The notes under the pieces were generated by a model. That model was not told the origin of the DNA. It did not search any database and worked only from the letters and a program-made list of their open reading frames with translations. A stretch of 64,000 nucleotides of DNA from Rhizobiaceae bacterium (GTDB lineage: Bacteria; Pseudomonadota; Alphaproteobacteria; Rhizobiales; Rhizobiaceae): assembly GCA_025698895.1 (NCBI GenBank), contig JAILWO010000001.1, forward strand, positions 1,585,001 through 1,649,000, given 5' to 3'. Made by a program: the position numbers and the translations under genes. Shown one piece after another: positions 8,519-17,524 of this stretch (positions within the stretch are counted from its first letter, which is position 1; the number at the start of each line of letters is the position of its first letter).

Positions 8519-10930
8519 ATGTCAGATGTTCAAGACCGCGATACCGGCCGGCGAAAGGGCTCGCTGCTGGCCTTCGCGCCTCGGGACGCTGACGCGGATC
8601 GGGTACCCGAGGCCACGAGACCGGCTCTTGATCAGACCGTGGCCGGCGATGCCCGGCGGAGGGCGTATGCGGCCGAAGGGCAAGCGAACGGCTTCGCGGA
8701 CGTGCCTGTCGAGCCGGAACCTGCTTCCGGCCGGAAACGCGCAGGGGCGAGCGCGACGCCCGCCTCGGACACGGCCGGTTCCGCCAGCATCCCGCAAGAC
8801 GATGGGAATGCGCGCGGTCTCCTGAGCCGCTTGCGTGACCGGCTCACGGGTTGGCGCTGGTCCAAATCGCCGGCCTCTGGGAATTATGAACCGTCCAGCG
8901 CCGAGGCGCCGCGTCCTGCTCCCGCACCTCGCCGCGACGACGTCCCCGTCGTCGCGCGCGACGTCCGGCATCAGGCGAACGCGTCCGACAACCCCTACTG
9001 GAAGCCGCTGATCGATCCCGTGACGGTCATCTCCGGCATCCTTGCAGCGCGCTACTGGATCGTCGTGGCGACGATCATCGGCGGGTTGGTTGGCGTCGTC
9101 GTGGCGTTGAACACGCCCAAGCTCTACGAGGCTACGACCGAACTGATCGTCGACCCGCGCAACCTCAACATCGTCGAGCGGGAACTGTCCCGCGACGGCC
9201 TACCCTCCGATGCGATCCTGGCCATCGTGGAAAACCAGATCCGCATCATGGAATCCGGCACCGTCATCGACAGGGTCGTCGAGCAATTGTCGCTGGACAA
9301 AGACCCCGAATTCAACGGCGAAGGCGGCGGCTTCTCGATCACCGGTCTTGTGGCGAACCTTCGCGGGCTCCTGTCGCCGTCGGACGGACCGACCTCGGAC
9401 CGGGTCAGGCAGTCCAACGCGGTCGGCAATCTCTACGAGGCGCTCACGATCGAGCGCGGCGCCAAGACATTCGTCATCACGATCCGGGCGCGGACTCAGG
9501 ATCCCGACAAGTCGGCGCTGATCGCCAACACGGTGGTGCGCGTCTTTCTCCAGACCTATGGCGAACTTCAGTCCGGCACCGCCGTGCGCGCCACCGAGGA
9601 ACTGACGAGCCGTCTCGACGATCTGCGCGCGGAGGTCCAGCAGGCAGAGCGAGCGGTCGAGACCTTCAAGGCCGAAAACGAGATCATTGATCCGCAGGGA
9701 CGGCTGATCACCGACGACGAGATCGTCAAGTTGAACGAGCAGTTGTCGGTGGCGCGCGCCCGCACCATCGAGCTCAACGCCCGCGCCGATTCGGTCCGCG
9801 AACTCGGCGTCGACGACGTTGTCGGCGGCTCATTGCCCGAGGAAATCCAGTCCGGGCTCATGACCGAACTTCGCGCGCAATATTCGAGCCTGGCGCAGGA
9901 AGCGGATCGTCTCGCGGTGCGGCTCGGCCCCCGGCATCCGCGGCGCCTCGACATCGAGGCCCAACTCCGGGGCGCACGCGACCAGATCAGGGCGGAGATC
10001 CGCCGCATCAACCAGTCGATCCAGGTCGATCTGCGCCGCGCGGTCCAACTCGAGCAGGACTTGGCGTCCCGGCTCGCGCAGCTCAAGGTTCGTCACGGCA
10101 ACGTGGGCGACGACATGGTGACGCTGCGCGAACTGGAGCGCGATGCCGCCTCCAAGCGCGCCGTCTATGAATCCTTCCTGCTGCGCGCCCGCGAGACGGG
10201 GCAGCAGCAGTCTCTGAACACCGCCAATGTCAGCGTCATCTCCGAGGCGCATCCGCCGCTTCTTCCGGTCGGACCGTCCCGCTCCGCCATCGCGATCGGC
10301 TTCGCCTTGCTCGGATTTGCCCTCGGCGTGGCTTTCGGCGCCGCCAGCGGGACCTGGCGCAGCCTGCGTGAAAACGGCTTCGGTTTGGATGGGCCGGGTC
10401 AGCGTCGGGACTGGGATCCGGACGATCATCGTGATGACACGCCGCCGCTGGGCGGCACGGCGCCCGCTCGAGGCCAATCGACCAGCGCTGGCGAAACCTG
10501 GCAGGAGAGCGCCGCGATGCATCCGGCCCACGCGATGCATCCGGCCCATGGCGGCGAACGCGATCGGCATTCGACCGGACATGGTGGGCCTCATGCTTGG
10601 CCCGGCGATCGTGCCGTCCAGCACTCCCGCCCCCATTATCACCCGACTGAGGCCTGGCAGGATCACGCGCCGCCCCATCCACGGGCTCATGCCGCGCCGG
10701 CGGGCTGGGCGCCGGTTTCGCATCACGGCACCATGCATGCCCAGGCCTTCGCCGAGCCGTATGTCGCCTCGCAGCCGCCTGGCGAGCGCGAGCCGCCGCA
10801 CCTGTCGGTCATCAGCAATGACGATGATGCCGACGACATTTCGGACATGGACGAGATCCAGCGCAATCTGCGCGAATTGCGCGAGGCGATCCAGGACCTC
10901 ACCGAAAGCCGCAGGCGCCGGGTTTTCTGA
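8519..10930 (+). CDS. Wzz/GumC-type polysaccharide co-polymerase without kinase domain, His-rich tail
   Basis: 803 residues from ATG 8519 (an ATG three codons earlier is possible). A ~150-residue variable N-terminus is followed by a first membrane helix at ~179-200 (YWIVVATIIGGLVGVVVAL), the Wzz periplasmic domain, and long coiled coils (~340-560) with the GPRHP motif near 475. The second helix is at ~589-611. No Walker A/B or tyrosine cluster follows, so this is a chain-length/export regulator that lacks a fused BY-kinase. The cytoplasmic tail is odd: Pro- and His-rich, with 17 His in about 106 residues and the doublet MHPAHAMHPAH. It would pair with the Wzy and Wzx proteins; no outer-membrane Wza gene is in the window. 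Confidence 0.85.
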   Translation: MSDVQDRDTGRRKGSLLAFAPRDADADRVPEATRPALDQTVAGDARRRAYAAEGQANGFADVPVEPEPASGRKRAGASATPASDTAGSASIPQDDGNARGLLSRLRDRLTGWRWSKSPASGNYEPSSAEAPRPAPAPRRDDVPVVARDVRHQANASDNPYWKPLIDPVTVISGILAARYWIVVATIIGGLVGVVVALNTPKLYEATTELIVDPRNLNIVERELSRDGLPSDAILAIVENQIRIMESGTVIDRVVEQLSLDKDPEFNGEGGGFSITGLVANLRGLLSPSDGPTSDRVRQSNAVGNLYEALTIERGAKTFVITIRARTQDPDKSALIANTVVRVFLQTYGELQSGTAVRATEELTSRLDDLRAEVQQAERAVETFKAENEIIDPQGRLITDDEIVKLNEQLSVARARTIELNARADSVRELGVDDVVGGSLPEEIQSGLMTELRAQYSSLAQEADRLAVRLGPRHPRRLDIEAQLRGARDQIRAEIRRINQSIQVDLRRAVQLEQDLASRLAQLKVRHGNVGDDMVTLRELERDAASKRAVYESFLLRARETGQQQSLNTANVSVISEAHPPLLPVGPSRSAIAIGFALLGFALGVAFGAASGTWRSLRENGFGLDGPGQRRDWDPDDHRDDTPPLGGTAPARGQSTSAGETWQESAAMHPAHAMHPAHGGERDRHSTGHGGPHAWPGDRAVQHSRPHYHPTEAWQDHAPPHPRAHAAPAGWAPVSHHGTMHAQAFAEPYVASQPPGEREPPHLSVISNDDDADDISDMDEIQRNLRELREAIQDLTESRRRRVF

Positions 10931-11038
10931 TCCGGGTCTTGACGGACTTCGCCTTTGCGGCATCCAACGCCGCTGCTGCGGGATTGTGACGGCCGATATC
11001 GTGCGATTCGGCGACCGCGAAGCGAGAAGGTGAGGGCC

Positions 11039-11935
11039 ATGGCGGAACGGATAGACGGAAAGGCGGCTGCCGCCGCGGTCGTGGACAAGGTCAAGACGGC
11101 TTCGGCCGAACTGGCCGCCATCGGCACGACGCCGGGGCTGGCCGTCGTGATCGTCGGCGAGGATCCGGCCAGCCAGGTCTATGTCGCGTCGAAATCGCGC
11201 ACGGCGAAGGAGTGCGGCTTCCATTCGGTCCAGCACACGCTGGCGGCGTCCACGAGCGAGGCCGATCTCGTCGCGCTGGTCGAGGCGCTCAACGCCGATC
11301 CCGCCATTCACGGCATACTGGTCCAGCTTCCGCTTCCCGATCACATCGATGCGGGCCGCATCATCCAGACGATCGCCCCCGACAAGGATGTCGACGGATT
11401 CCACCTGATCAATGTCGGCCGGCTCGGCGCCGGCCAGGTCGACGAGGCGTTCGTGCCGTGCACGCCGGCGGGCTCCATGATCCTGATCGAGAAGGCGAGG
11501 GGACGTGATCTCTCCGGTCTCGACGCCGTCGTCGTCGGCCGGTCCAACATCGTCGGCAAGCCGATGGCCAACCTGCTGCTCGCCGCCAACGCGACCGTGA
11601 CGATCGCCCATTCCCGCACCGCCGACTTGGCCGGGGTCTGCCGCCGGGCCGACATTCTCGTGGCGGCCGTAGGGCGGCCGCGCATGATAAAGGGCGACTG
11701 GATCAAGCCCGGCGCCACCGTGATCGACGTCGGCATCAACCGCGTGCCGGCGCCCGACAAAGGCGAGGGCGCGACGCGGCTGGTCGGCGACGTCGACTAT
11801 GGCGAGGCCGAAGCGCGTGCCGGCGCCATCACGCCCGTGCCTGGCGGGGTGGGCCCGATGACCATCGCCATGCTGATGGCCAACACCGTCGTCTCCGCCA
11901 GCCGGGCCGCAGGCCGCGAGCCGCCGCGCTTCTGA
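11039..11935 (+). CDS. folD: Methylenetetrahydrofolate dehydrogenase/cyclohydrolase
   Basis: 298 residues, bifunctional cytoplasmic enzyme interconverting 5,10-methylene-, methenyl- and 10-formyl-tetrahydrofolate. It shows the catalytic [13 protein letters not shown] block with the essential Lys (about residues 50-62), [13 protein letters not shown] (~93), DKDVDGFH, the [21 protein letters not shown]-binding signature (~168-184) and the C-terminal [16 protein letters not shown] use ATG 11039, after a GA-rich segment; the longer frame to 10955 is unconserved. It stands alone between the co-polymerase and the GlxA-type regulator. Confidence 0.96.
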   Translation: MAERIDGKAAAAAVVDKVKTASAELAAIGTTPGLAVVIVGEDPASQVYVASKSRTAKECGFHSVQHTLAASTSEADLVALVEALNADPAIHGILVQLPLPDHIDAGRIIQTIAPDKDVDGFHLINVGRLGAGQVDEAFVPCTPAGSMILIEKARGRDLSGLDAVVVGRSNIVGKPMANLLLAANATVTIAHSRTADLAGVCRRADILVAAVGRPRMIKGDWIKPGATVIDVGINRVPAPDKGEGATRLVGDVDYGEAEARAGAITPVPGGVGPMTIAMLMANTVVSASRAAGREPPRF

Positions 11936-11984
11936 GCGGGCGGGCGCTTTGCGCGCCGCTTGCCTTCATGTAGAAGCGCCATTC

Positions 11985-12947
11985 ATGGTCGAGCCCGCCA
12001 ACCCGCCGCGCGAATTCGCATTCCTGCTGGTCGACAAGTTCTCGATGTTCTCGCTCGCGGCGGCCATCGACGTGTTCCGCTCGGCCAATCGCCTGATCGG
12101 TCGCGATGTCTATTCCTGGAAGACCGTTTCGGCCGACGGCGAAGCTGTGATCGCCTCGAACGGGCTGCCACTCAAGATCGACTATGCGATCGCCGACCTC
12201 TCGCCGCCCGACATATTGTTCGTGTGCGTCGGACTCAGCCTCGAATTCCCCGGCAAGTCCAAGGTGCTGGGCGGCCTGCGCCAGCTTGGCCGCAGGGGCT
12301 GCGCGCTGGGCGCACTGTCCGTCGGTTCGCACATCCTGGCCGAGGCCGGCCAGCTCGAAGGCCATCGCTGCACCATCCACTGGGAAAACAAGGCCGGCTT
12401 CAAGGAGCGGTTTCCCGACATCGAGTGCACCGGCAATGTCTACGAGATCGACCGCAAGCGCTACACCTGCGCCGGCGGAACGACCTCGATCGACCTCATG
12501 CTGGAGATCATACGCCACGACCACGGCTCGACGCTCGCCAACGAGGTGGCCAACCAGTTCCATCACGAGCGCATCCGCTCGGCCGGCGACCGCCAGCGCG
12601 TCGGGCCCGAGCGCGACCTGACCGGCAAGTCGGAGAAGCTGCGCAAGATCGTCGAACTGATGGCCGACAATCTCGACGAGCCCTATTCGGCCGTCGACCT
12701 CGCGAAATCAGCCGGCCTGTCGGTGCGTCAGGTCGAACGTCTCTTTCTTCGCCATCTCGGCATGACGCCCGGCCGCTACTATATGAGGCTCAGGCTGGAG
12801 CGGGCGCGCGAACTGCTGCGGCAGACCAATCTGCCGATCCTCGATGTTGCGATCGCGACAGGCTTCACCTCGCACTCCTATTTCGCCCAGAGCTATCGCC
12901 TCCAGTTCGGCCGGCCGCCTTCGGAAGAGCGCCGCACAGCCTATTGA
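11985..12947 (+). CDS. GlxA-family transcriptional regulator (DJ-1/PfpI-like domain plus AraC HTH)
   Basis: 320 residues from ATG 11985. Residues 10-180 form a class I amidotransferase-like DJ-1 domain (FAFLLVDKFSMFSLAAAID, then GALSVGSHILAEAG where the nucleophile-elbow Cys is replaced by Ser, so it is non-catalytic). Residues ~215-315 are two AraC helix-turn-helix motifs (SAVDLAKSAGLSVRQVERLF and PILDVAIATGFTSHSYFAQSYR). Relatives such as GbdR and CdhR sense quaternary-amine metabolites and activate catabolic operons. No obvious target operon is adjacent: folD precedes it and DUF982 follows. Confidence 0.88.
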   Translation: MVEPANPPREFAFLLVDKFSMFSLAAAIDVFRSANRLIGRDVYSWKTVSADGEAVIASNGLPLKIDYAIADLSPPDILFVCVGLSLEFPGKSKVLGGLRQLGRRGCALGALSVGSHILAEAGQLEGHRCTIHWENKAGFKERFPDIECTGNVYEIDRKRYTCAGGTTSIDLMLEIIRHDHGSTLANEVANQFHHERIRSAGDRQRVGPERDLTGKSEKLRKIVELMADNLDEPYSAVDLAKSAGLSVRQVERLFLRHLGMTPGRYYMRLRLERARELLRQTNLPILDVAIATGFTSHSYFAQSYRLQFGRPPSEERRTAY

Positions 12948-13043
12948 GAGGCCATTTACGACGATGGCGAAAATGTGCGCGGCTTCACGGAACCTTCTTT
13001 CACGGCATGCATTGTGGTGACACAATCCGTGAGGGGCAGCGCC

Positions 13044-13319
13044 ATGATCGAACACTCCTCTTCCTCTGAAGGCAAGGTCGCCGCGAACCAGGCATTCCAC
13101 GAGCCGGTCCGCCTCCGGCGCGAGGGCAACGGCATCTCCGAGGTCCGGACGCCGCTCGAGGCCGCGATGGCGCTCAGCAAGGCCTGGCCACCCACGCGCG
13201 GCAAATGGTACTGGGCGGCGAGCCGCGCCTGCGCCGATGCCGTGGAAGGCCGTACCTCGGTTCAAGTGGCGCGGCGTATCTTCGTGCAGGCAGTGCAGGA
13301 ATCACGCCTCGACGCGTGA
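13044..13319 (+). CDS. DUF982 domain protein
   Basis: 91 residues. The DUF982 pattern is clear: [20 protein letters not shown], then [48 protein letters not shown]. These small proteins are abundant in rhizobia and have no established function. I start at ATG 13044 after a GAGGGGCAG segment; a longer frame from 12975 is unconserved. Its last 18 bases overlap the end of convergent edd, so transcripts from both sides would be antisense at their 3' ends. Confidence 0.8.
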   Translation: MIEHSSSSEGKVAANQAFHEPVRLRREGNGISEVRTPLEAAMALSKAWPPTRGKWYWAASRACADAVEGRTSVQVARRIFVQAVQESRLDA

Positions 13320-15152
13320 GGTTTCCACACTACTTGACCAACCGAACGCCGCCGCCCCCGCGTCGGCGCGGCTGGCCATCGCGCGCATGCCCGCGAAGAG
13401 TTCGCGGCCCAGCCCGAAGCCATTGGCGGTGAGATCGGCCTCCGCGGCCGGCCGTGCCGCGAATTCCGCCTCTTCGACCAGCACCTCCAGCGTTCCCGCC
13501 TCGGCGTCGAGGCGCACCAGATCGCCGTCCGCGATCCGGCCGATGGGACCGCCCTCGGCGGCCTCCGGCGTGACATGGATAGCGGCCGGCACCTTGCCGC
13601 TGGCGCCCGACATGCGTCCGTCGGTCACCAGCGCCACCTTCTGGCCCCGATCCTGCAGGACTCCCAGAACCGTCGTCAGGCGGTGCAGTTCGGGCATGCC
13701 GTTCGCCTTCGGCCCCTGGAAGCGCACGACGGCGACGAAATCGCCATCGAGCTCGCCCGCCTTGAAGGCCTCGTTCAGCCCTTCCTGGCCGTCGAACACC
13801 TTGGCCGGCGCCTCGATCACGCGCCGCTCGGGCTTGACCGCCGAGGTCTTGATGATGGCGGCGCCCAGATTGCCTTTCAGCACGCGCAGGCCGCCGGTGG
13901 GCTGGAAGGCCTTCGGATAGGGCGCCAGCACCTTCTCGTCGCCGCTTTGCCTGGGCGCGGGAACGCGTTCCACCGCGCCATCCGCGCCGAGCCGCGCCTC
14001 GACCGTGTAAGGTCGCAAGCCTTCGCCCCAGACGGTCGAGACGTCCTCGTGCAGCAGGCCCGCATTGAGCAGTTCGCGGATCAGGAAGCCCATGCCGCCG
14101 GCCGCGGCGAAATGGTTCACGTCGGCCAGCCCGTTCGGATAGATACGCGCCAAAAGCGGTACGGTGTCGGAAATGTCGGAAATGTCCTGCCAGGTGAGCG
14201 ATATCCCGGCGGCTGCCGCCATGGCGATGAGATGGATCGTGTGATTGGTCGACCCGCCCGTGGCATTGAGCCCGACCACGCCGTTGACGATGGAGCGCTC
14301 GTCGATCATGCGGCCGACCGGCGTGTATTCGTTGCCGAGCGCGGTGATCGACAGCGCGCGCCGCGCCGCTTCGGCCGTCAGCGCGTCGCGTAGCGGCGTT
14401 CCGGGATTGATGAAGGACGATCCTGGCGTGTGGAGGCCCATGATCTCCATCAGCATCTGGTTGGAGTTCGCGGTGCCGTAGAAGGTGCAGGTGCCCGGCC
14501 CGTGATAGGATTTCGATTCGGCCTCCAGCAGTTCGGCCCGGCCGACCTTGCCCTCCGCATAGAGCTGGCGGATTCGTGCCTTCTCGTCATTGGGCAGGCC
14601 AGAGGTCATCGGGCCGGCGGGAATGAACACGGCCGGCAGGTGCGAGAAGGTCAGCGCCGCGATCGTCAGCCCCGGCACGATCTTGTCGCAGATGCCCAGA
14701 TAGACGGCCGCGTCGAACATGTCGTGCGACAGGCCGATCGCCGCCGCCATGGCGATCACGTCGCGCGAGAACAGCGACAGTTCCATGCCCGGCCGCCCCT
14801 GCGTGACGCCGTCGCACATAGCCGGCACGCCGCCCGCGACCTGGGCCACGCCGCCGGCATCCTGCGCGGCCTTCTTGATGAGCGGCGGAAAGGTCTCGTA
14901 GGGCTGGTGCGCCGACAACATGTCGTTATAGGCGGTGATGATCCCCAGATTGGGCACCGCGTCGCCCGAAAGCGCGGCCTTGTCGGCGGGTCCGCAGGCG
15001 GCGAAGCCGTGGGCGAGGTTGCCGCATGACAGCGCGGTGCGGTTGGCCCGTGGCGCCCCGGCCGCGTCGAGACGCGCCAGATAGGCTTCGCGCGTCGGTT
15101 TCGAACGTTCGCGGATCCGGTCGGTGACGGCGGTGATCGTGTCGGTCGGCAT
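13302..15152 (-). CDS. edd: 6-phosphogluconate dehydratase
   Basis: 616 residues of the IlvD/Edd family: 6-phosphogluconate to 2-keto-3-deoxy-6-phosphogluconate, the committing Entner-Doudoroff step. Iron-sulfur ligands are visible in CGNLAHG (~46), [20 protein letters not shown] (~110-130) and [10 protein letters not shown] (~187), with [22 protein letters not shown] near 520. It is the last gene of zwf-pgl-edd, 10 bp after pgl. The KDPG aldolase gene (eda) is not in the window. Start ATG 15152 is preceded by a GGAG-like site (GGAGACTTCCC on the coding strand). Confidence 0.96.
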   Translation of the reverse strand: MPTDTITAVTDRIRERSKPTREAYLARLDAAGAPRANRTALSCGNLAHGFAACGPADKAALSGDAVPNLGIITAYNDMLSAHQPYETFPPLIKKAAQDAGGVAQVAGGVPAMCDGVTQGRPGMELSLFSRDVIAMAAAIGLSHDMFDAAVYLGICDKIVPGLTIAALTFSHLPAVFIPAGPMTSGLPNDEKARIRQLYAEGKVGRAELLEAESKSYHGPGTCTFYGTANSNQMLMEIMGLHTPGSSFINPGTPLRDALTAEAARRALSITALGNEYTPVGRMIDERSIVNGVVGLNATGGSTNHTIHLIAMAAAAGISLTWQDISDISDTVPLLARIYPNGLADVNHFAAAGGMGFLIRELLNAGLLHEDVSTVWGEGLRPYTVEARLGADGAVERVPAPRQSGDEKVLAPYPKAFQPTGGLRVLKGNLGAAIIKTSAVKPERRVIEAPAKVFDGQEGLNEAFKAGELDGDFVAVVRFQGPKANGMPELHRLTTVLGVLQDRGQKVALVTDGRMSGASGKVPAAIHVTPEAAEGGPIGRIADGDLVRLDAEAGTLEVLVEEAEFAARPAAEADLTANGFGLGRELFAGMRAMASRADAGAAAFGWSSSVETSRVEA

Positions 15153-15162
15153 GGGAAGTCTC

Positions 15163-15849
15163 CTATGGCGCCCAGTAGAGTTCCAGTCGCGGCGCGGCGT
15201 CGGCGACGGCCCGGATCGGCGTTTCGGGACCGCCATCGGCGAGTGCGGCGTCCAGCGCCTCCCGCTTTTTGCCGCCCTCGATATGCAGCGCCAGGAACCG
15301 CGCCTCGACGAGAAGCGGCAGGGTCAGCGTAAGCCGGGGCTCCCCGGCCGATGGCGCATCGACGGCGAGGACCAGCCGCCGGCCATCGCGATCGAGGAGT
15401 TCGGCGAGATTGCCCGCATCGGGAAAGAACGACGCGGTGTGTCCGTCCGTTCCCATGCCGAGGATCACGGCATCGAAAGGCTTCGGCAGGAGCGCGATGC
15501 CGGCCTCGGCCGCGCGCGCCGCCTCCTCGGCGGTGGCGGCGGCTGAATAAAGCGGCACGAAGCGCGCCAGCCTGGCCTCGTTGTGCAGCAGGCGCTCGCG
15601 CGCAAGCCTCTCGTTCGACCTGTCGGACGAAGGCGGCACGAAACGCTCGTCGACCAGCGTGATCCCCACCTTCGTCCAGTCGATCCGTTCCTTCGACAGC
15701 GCGTCGAGGAAGCGGCCCGGCGTCGATCCGCCCGAGATCGCCAGCGAGGCCGCGCCGCGCGCCTCCAGCCCCTTGTTCAATGTCTCCGACACGCGCCGTG
15801 CCAGCGAGTTCGCCAGATCCTCGCGCGCGTCGAAAAGGTGTCGCCGCAT
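15163..15849 (-). CDS. pgl: 6-phosphogluconolactonase
   Basis: 228 residues of the SugarP isomerase-like fold. Visible motifs are [16 protein letters not shown] (~35-50), [18 protein letters not shown] (~66-83), and the catalytic-His block [21 protein letters not shown] (~128-148). It hydrolyses 6-phosphogluconolactone between Zwf and Edd. It lies 7 bp after zwf and 10 bp before edd, consistent with a single transcript starting upstream of zwf. Confidence 0.95.
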   Translation of the reverse strand: MRRHLFDAREDLANSLARRVSETLNKGLEARGAASLAISGGSTPGRFLDALSKERIDWTKVGITLVDERFVPPSSDRSNERLARERLLHNEARLARFVPLYSAAATAEEAARAAEAGIALLPKPFDAVILGMGTDGHTASFFPDAGNLAELLDRDGRRLVLAVDAPSAGEPRLTLTLPLLVEARFLALHIEGGKKREALDAALADGGPETPIRAVADAAPRLELYWAP

Positions 15850-15856
15850 ACCCGGT

Positions 15857-17329
15857 TCAGCCGCTCTCGTGCCAGGTGCGGCCGTCGCGCTCGATCAGGG
15901 CGATCGCCGATGAAGGTCCCCACGTGCCGGCGGTGTAGCCCTGCGCATCCTGCCGGTTTTCCTCCCACGCGTCCTGGATCGGGTCGATCCAGCGCCATGC
16001 GGCCTCCACCTCGTCGCGGCGCATGAACAGCGTCTGGTTGCCGCGCACCACGTCCATGATCAGCCGCTCATAGGCGTCCGGGTTCCTGACCCCGAAGGAT
16101 TCGGCGAAGCTCATGTCGAGCGGCACATGCATTAGTCGCATGCCGCCCGGACCGGGATCCTTGATCATGATCCACTGCTTGACGCCCTCGTCGGGCTGGA
16201 GCCGGATGACGAGCTGGTTGGCATGCACGCGGCCGGCGTTCTCGCCGAAGATCGAATGCGGGATCGGCTTGAACTCAATCACGATCTCGGAGACGCGCTG
16301 CGCCAGGCGCTTTCCCGTGCGCAGATAGAAGGGTACGCCCGCCCAGCGCCAGTTGGCGATCTCCGCCTTGATGGCGACGAAGGTTTCGGTGGTCGACCGG
16401 CCGTTGCCGAGTTCCTCCAGATAACCCTGCACCGCGCCGCCGGCAGAGGCGCCGGCGCGGTACTGTCCGCGCACGGTGTGCTTCGGCGCCTCGGCGCCGT
16501 TGACCCGCTTCAGCGCTCGCAGCACCTTCAGCTTTTCGTCGCGCACGGCGTCGGCGTCGATGGCCGAAGGCGCCTCCATCGCCACTAGGCAAAGGAGCTG
16601 CAGCATGTGGTTCTGCACCATGTCGCGCAGCGCGCCCGCCTTGTCGTAATAGCTGACGCGGTCCTCCAGGCCGATCGTCTCGGCGACCGTAATCTGCACA
16701 TGGTCGATATGGGCGGAGTTCCAGAGCGGCTCGTAGAGCGCATTGGCGAAGCGCAGCGCCATCAGGTTCTGCACCGTCTCCTTGCCCAGATAATGATCGA
16801 TGCGGAAGATCTGGTGCTCGTCGAACACCTCGCCGATGGCGTCGTTAAGCTCGTTGGCCGAGGCGAGGTCGCGGCCGATCGGCTTCTCCACGACGATGCG
16901 CGACTGGCCGCTCACCATCGCGTGTTTCTGGAGGTTCCGCGCGATCTCGCCGAACAGGGCCGGCCCAACGGCGAGATAATAGGCGCGGATGCGTTCCTCC
17001 TCGCCCAGCGCCTGCTTGAGAGCCTCGAAGCCGGTCCCCGACATTGCGTCGACCGAGACATAGGTCAGCCGCTGCAGGAAACGCTGCAACTCCTTGCCGT
17101 CGATCTCGTCGGATGAGACGTGGTCGGTGATCGCCTTGGCCGCGAAGTCGCGATAGGCCTTGTCCGTCATCTTCGAGCGCGACGCGCCGATGATGCGCGT
17201 CGGCTCCGAGAACTGCCCGGCCATCTGCCGCTGGTAGAGGGCAGGCAGCAGCTTTCGCTCGGCTAGGTCGCCCGTGCCGCCGAAAATGACGAAATCGAAG
17301 GGCTCGACGGGAATGGTCTGGCTGGTCAT
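15857..17329 (-). CDS. zwf: Glucose-6-phosphate 1-dehydrogenase
   Basis: 490 residues. The N-terminal GGTGDLAERKLLPALY is the NADP-binding GxxGDLA motif, VEKPIGRDLASA follows near 145, and the active-site signature RIDHYLGKETVQN contains the catalytic His (~175-187). It oxidises glucose-6-phosphate to the lactone and feeds the Entner-Doudoroff route. First gene of the zwf-pgl-edd operon. The 195-bp spacer to the divergent aldehyde dehydrogenase gene has an AT-rich patch (about 17360-17380) likely to hold the promoters. No local regulator is seen. Confidence 0.96.
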   Translation of the reverse strand: MTSQTIPVEPFDFVIFGGTGDLAERKLLPALYQRQMAGQFSEPTRIIGASRSKMTDKAYRDFAAKAITDHVSSDEIDGKELQRFLQRLTYVSVDAMSGTGFEALKQALGEEERIRAYYLAVGPALFGEIARNLQKHAMVSGQSRIVVEKPIGRDLASANELNDAIGEVFDEHQIFRIDHYLGKETVQNLMALRFANALYEPLWNSAHIDHVQITVAETIGLEDRVSYYDKAGALRDMVQNHMLQLLCLVAMEAPSAIDADAVRDEKLKVLRALKRVNGAEAPKHTVRGQYRAGASAGGAVQGYLEELGNGRSTTETFVAIKAEIANWRWAGVPFYLRTGKRLAQRVSEIVIEFKPIPHSIFGENAGRVHANQLVIRLQPDEGVKQWIMIKDPGPGGMRLMHVPLDMSFAESFGVRNPDAYERLIMDVVRGNQTLFMRRDEVEAAWRWIDPIQDAWEENRQDAQGYTAGTWGPSSAIALIERDGRTWHESG

Positions 17330-17524
17330 GCGATCGCGATGTCCGAAAACTCGCCCTCTGATAATCTAATCGATTTAAAATGCCAAGGCCCGATCCGGTG
17401 CGGACCTTTGACGCAGGCTTGACATGGCCGTCGCGGCTCGCTTTGTCGCTAGGATGTCGCGGGCCGCCTTCGCAGTTGCAACATAGACGCGTGTCGCGGC
17501 GTGGCAAGACGGAAGGAAGCGGTT

